A DNA stretch of 64,000 bases, from NCBI GenBank assembly GCA_028242535.1, contig JAOJYB010000004.1, forward strand, positions 25,834-89,833, read 5' to 3'. The notes beneath the pieces were generated by a model that worked only from the letters and a program-made list of their open reading frames with translations, was not told where the DNA came from and did not search any database. Every line of letters begins with the position of its first letter. Within the stretch, counting starts at the first letter, position 1. The stretch comes from Candidatus Nitrosopelagicus sp. Lineage in GTDB: Archaea > Thermoproteota > Nitrososphaeria > Nitrososphaerales > Nitrosopumilaceae. Below are positions 61,550 to 64,000 of the stretch, one piece after another. The translations under genes and the position numbers were made by a program.

Positions 61550-62578
61550 TTAATTTTCTATGATTATCTTCATTGCATTATCACCAGTTTTTGCATGTTC
61601 AAATGCTTTTTGTGATTCATCAAGAGAATACTTGTGAGTGATAAGAAATTTCACATCTACAATTCCAGACGAAATCAAATCTAATGCATCTTTGGTATCA
61701 ATATCAGATGCTGCATATGTAGTAACAATACTGATTTCTTTAGAATAGACTACGCTCATATCAATTTCAGTAGTTGCATCTTTACTTGGAACACCAAACA
61801 TTACAACAGTACCACCTTTTCTTACAAGTTTGATTGCATCTTGAAATGCATGTAAACTACTTGTAGCAACAATTGCAACATCAACTCCTATAGAGGTATC
61901 ATCATTAATTTTCTTTATCAAATCAGGATTGTCAGAACGAATAGCAGTGACATCTAATTTTTTTACAAAATCTAATCTAAAATCATTTAGATCCATACAG
62001 AATATTTTTGAGAATCCAAAGGATTTTGCAAGTAATACATGCATCATTCCAGTTGGACCAACGCCTAAAATTGCCACAGTATCATTTTTTTGGTATTTGA
62101 ATTTTGACCAAGCACGAACACAACATGCAAGTGGCTCGATTAATGCAGCTTCTTCGTATGAAACATTATCGGGTAATTTTAAGACTCCACCATGCGTTAC
62201 ATTCCATTCTGGAACAATATAATTTTCAGCTAGTCCACATGGATTAAGATTTGATTGGGAGTATTTTTTACACATGGTTTCATTTCCGTGACTACATTCA
62301 TGACAATCATTTGAATAACAAGCGACATGGTGATGTGTAAATACACGATCACCGAGTTTAAAATCAGATATTTGATCACCGAGTTTAATTATTTCGCCAG
62401 CAGGTTCATGGCCCAATCTCATTGAGGGTTGACCATATTTTCCAAATACTTTTTCAACATCAGAGCCACATATCCCACAAGATTGCATCTTTATGAGTAA
62501 TTCATTTGGTTTAATTTCAGCAATATCAAAATTTTCTATCTCAACTTTAGAATTTCCTTTTACTACAACAGATTTCAT
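61550..62578 (-). CDS. Zinc-dependent alcohol dehydrogenase (MDR family)
   Basis: 342 residues. Catalytic zinc residues CGICGSD and RLGHEPAGE, a four-Cys structural zinc site (CYSNDCHECSHGNETMC), and the NAD-binding GVGPTGMMHVLLA. It oxidises an alcohol or polyol; the substrate is unknown. It lies 43 bp upstream of the aldolase on the same strand. Confidence 0.9.
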   Translation of the reverse strand: MKSVVVKGNSKVEIENFDIAEIKPNELLIKMQSCGICGSDVEKVFGKYGQPSMRLGHEPAGEIIKLGDQISDFKLGDRVFTHHHVACYSNDCHECSHGNETMCKKYSQSNLNPCGLAENYIVPEWNVTHGGVLKLPDNVSYEEAALIEPLACCVRAWSKFKYQKNDTVAILGVGPTGMMHVLLAKSFGFSKIFCMDLNDFRLDFVKKLDVTAIRSDNPDLIKKINDDTSIGVDVAIVATSSLHAFQDAIKLVRKGGTVVMFGVPSKDATTEIDMSVVYSKEISIVTTYAASDIDTKDALDLISSGIVDVKFLITHKYSLDESQKAFEHAKTGDNAMKIIIEN

Positions 62579-62602
62579 GATGGTTAATGATTAACTCTAT
62601 AT

Positions 62603-62899
62603 TTATACGCCAAGGATTTTTTTGAGCATTACTCTGTAATCGACTTCAGATTTTTCACTTCCAGAGGCTGGAAGAGCAAATACCAAAGGAGTGGATTGTT
62701 CAGCACGTAATTTTGTCAATTTATCATTAATTTCTTCAGTTAAATCATCACTGACAAGGACTAAACCAACTTCAGAATCATCGTATAATTTTTTGATTTC
62801 TTCAAACGCAGTATCAGATGAATCGACAATTTTTCCTTGAACACCTGCAAGTTGAAAGCTTGTGACAAATACTCTACTTCCAACAGTTACTACCTTCAT
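62603..62899 (-). CDS. atpF: A-type ATP synthase subunit F
   Basis: About 98 residues with the V/A-type ATPase F-subunit pattern: VVTVGSRVFVTSFQLAGVQGKIV and VLVSDDLTEEINDKL, ending with a helical tail. It belongs to the central stalk of the A1 complex. No other ATPase subunits are in the window. The ATG at 62899 is preferred over a TTG at 62902. Confidence 0.88.
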   Translation of the reverse strand: MKVVTVGSRVFVTSFQLAGVQGKIVDSSDTAFEEIKKLYDDSEVGLVLVSDDLTEEINDKLTKLRAEQSTPLVFALPASGSEKSEVDYRVMLKKILGV

Positions 62900-62974
62900 C
62901 AAATCTGATTTTTAAGACATACAATTTAACCGTTTCAAACAAAAAATTCAAACATTAGTAATTCAAGTGATAAT

Positions 62975-63169
62975 ATGGATGAACCTAAAGAGATCGAATC
63001 AGTGTATTGGGATGAAGAGAATAAGTCATGGAATACAAAACTTGTCAAAGTAGAAGAATATCATGGAGTTACAGAATGCCAATATTGTCAAAGACCAATG
63101 TCACACAACATAAAAACTGAAGGTGAATTCAAAGTAGTTTATGTAAAATGTGGCTGTTCTAGAAGCTAA
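62975..63169 (+). CDS. Small zinc-ribbon protein
   Basis: 64 residues. CQYC and CGC near residues 37-60 could form a zinc ribbon. The N-terminus is acidic with VYWDEENKSW. No family recognised. It converges on the next gene with 4-bp overlap. Confidence 0.6.
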   Translation: MDEPKEIESVYWDEENKSWNTKLVKVEEYHGVTECQYCQRPMSHNIKTEGEFKVVYVKCGCSRS

Positions 63170-63726
63170 CTGCAATTTTTGATACAAATGAATGCAATTT
63201 CTTGCGTTCCATCCATACCATGTCTATTTGGAACAATACCTACACGATATTGCATTTCATCATCATACTCAATATCAAATTGAGTTGTAAGAGTGACTGC
63301 TTTTTGGGGTTCCAGATCTACTATTGATAATTCAGTCTCGCCATAACCAACAAAGATGGGACTAAAACGTGTGTTTGAATCATCATAAAGATGTAATTGA
63401 CCACCTGTTAATCTCACAATTTCATTTCCTTTATTTTCAGCAGTTACTTGAATTTGAAAATATGTATGAGTTGGTTTTTCATTAGATGCCTCAATAAGCC
63501 CTCGGTCAATTTCAGCTTTTTCGGCTATCTTAAACTCTTTAGTTTTTCCAAGAAATTCAAAATTTGCTACATATTGTACGTCAAACATTATTTCACCAAC
63601 TTGCACAGGTTCTCCAAACGATGAAACTTTGACATCAGTTAAAACTTCAAAAGAGTAAAAGTAAAAGGCAACACCCATCATAGCAAAGATTCCTGCAATT
63701 ACAATAATTCCACCGACTCTAACCAA
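63166..63726 (-). CDS. Membrane-anchored DUF4352-like extracytoplasmic protein
   Basis: 186 residues, TTG start. One N-terminal helix (about residues 5-25) and an Ig-like beta domain (THTYFQIQVTAENKGNEIVRL, QLHLYDDSNTRF) resembling DUF4352. A Cys pair near the C-terminus (CIKNC) could form a disulfide. Position next to a cupredoxin suggests a surface redox role, by inference. Confidence 0.7.
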   Translation of the reverse strand: MVRVGGIIVIAGIFAMMGVAFYFYSFEVLTDVKVSSFGEPVQVGEIMFDVQYVANFEFLGKTKEFKIAEKAEIDRGLIEASNEKPTHTYFQIQVTAENKGNEIVRLTGGQLHLYDDSNTRFSPIFVGYGETELSIVDLEPQKAVTLTTQFDIEYDDEMQYRVGIVPNRHGMDGTQEIAFICIKNCS

Positions 63727-63741
63727 TTTAATTCGTTTTAG

Positions 63742-64000
63742 ATTATTCGACTATAACTGTACCTTCCATCCATGGATGAACCATACAGAAGTAAGTGTAA
63801 TTTCCAGAGTCAGATAATGTTACAGAATAACTTGAGTTTACCATGATCAGACTTGAATCCCAAACACCATCAGGACCACTTGCAGCACTACCACTTGTTG
63901 CAGTGTGTGGTGCAGTGTCAGTATTATCAAAAGTTACAGTTCCTCCTGCAGAAATTGTTGCAGTTGTTGGAGAATAACATTCAGGTTCACATCCAGGTGC
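63742..64000 (-). CDS. C-terminal part of a cupredoxin (cut by window end)
   Basis: About 86 residues of a plastocyanin-like domain are visible. Copper ligands: His in TAPHTAT, and Cys, His and Met in YFCMVHPWM, as in the 40525-41466 protein. The chain ends right after the domain without a PEFG helix, so this one is probably anchored at its missing N-terminus or is secreted. Confidence 0.9.

Overview
This window looks like a chromosome segment of an ammonia-oxidizing archaeon of the Nitrososphaerota (Thaumarchaeota), most likely close to Nitrosopumilus or Nitrosoarchaeum. This is inferred from gene content, because no database search was possible. Supporting signs are the AT-rich composition, archaeal-type ribosomal proteins (eS4, Zn-type uS14, Rpp29), a proteasome alpha subunit, a CdvB/Snf7-like ESCRT-III paralogue, archaeal purine genes (purP, purS), a cupredoxin with a PEFG C-terminal sorting signal, and many TATA boxes about 31 nt upstream of start codons, as expected for leaderless transcripts.

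Layout. 1-2500: end of a CcdA-like membrane gene, a DipZ-like secreted thioredoxin, an ESCRT-III paralogue and small unknown genes. 2500-12430: psmA, a SPOUT methyltransferase, then the S10/spc ribosomal super-operon in the order uL3-uL4-uL23-uS19-uL22-uS3-uL29-rnp1-uS17-uL14-uL24-eS4-uL5-uS14-uS8-uL6. uL2 is missing between uL23 and uS19, and the run stops after uL6. A tRNA-Asn(GTT) follows. 12600-15500: small genes, an odd C-rich, repeat-bearing stretch (13659-14090) flanked by two copies of a palindrome, then PPOX, DUF371 and ArsR-like genes. 15700-31200: purine biosynthesis in several pieces (purC; purF-purL-purQ; purS; purP), two methyltransferases, twin-arginine translocation genes (tatC, tatA), ubiX and a DUF151 nuclease-like gene. 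31200-46500: accessory and regulatory genes. These include a PIN-like/DUF6659 pair, a B12-binding protein with a CarH-type signature and an unusual N-terminus, an HD-domain protein with a GNAT-like tail, two oligopeptide/nickel-type ABC permeases, a JAMM peptidase overlapping a coiled-coil gene, a PEFG cupredoxin, an M1 aminopeptidase, a SIMPL protein and TPR proteins. 46500-64000: argS, a phosphoglycolate phosphatase, a DRG GTPase, a 3-methyladenine glycosylase, cspA, the matching ABC ATPase, aspS, the branched-chain amino-acid block ilvB-ilvN-leuA-leuB, an aldolase with a repeat-coded tail, a zinc alcohol dehydrogenase, an orphan A-ATPase subunit F, and a second cupredoxin cut by the window end.

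Besides the long genes I find several microproteins of 31-49 codons. Most have one predicted membrane helix or a zinc-binding pattern. For many genes I moved the start to the ATG/GTG that fits the TATA spacing; this is stated in each entry.

The items most worth following up are the B12-binding regulator (32678-33529), the JAMM/coiled-coil pair (38355-40054), the repeat-bearing segment 13135-14090, the structured intergenic elements at 20410-20456 and 52332-52362, and the microprotein set.
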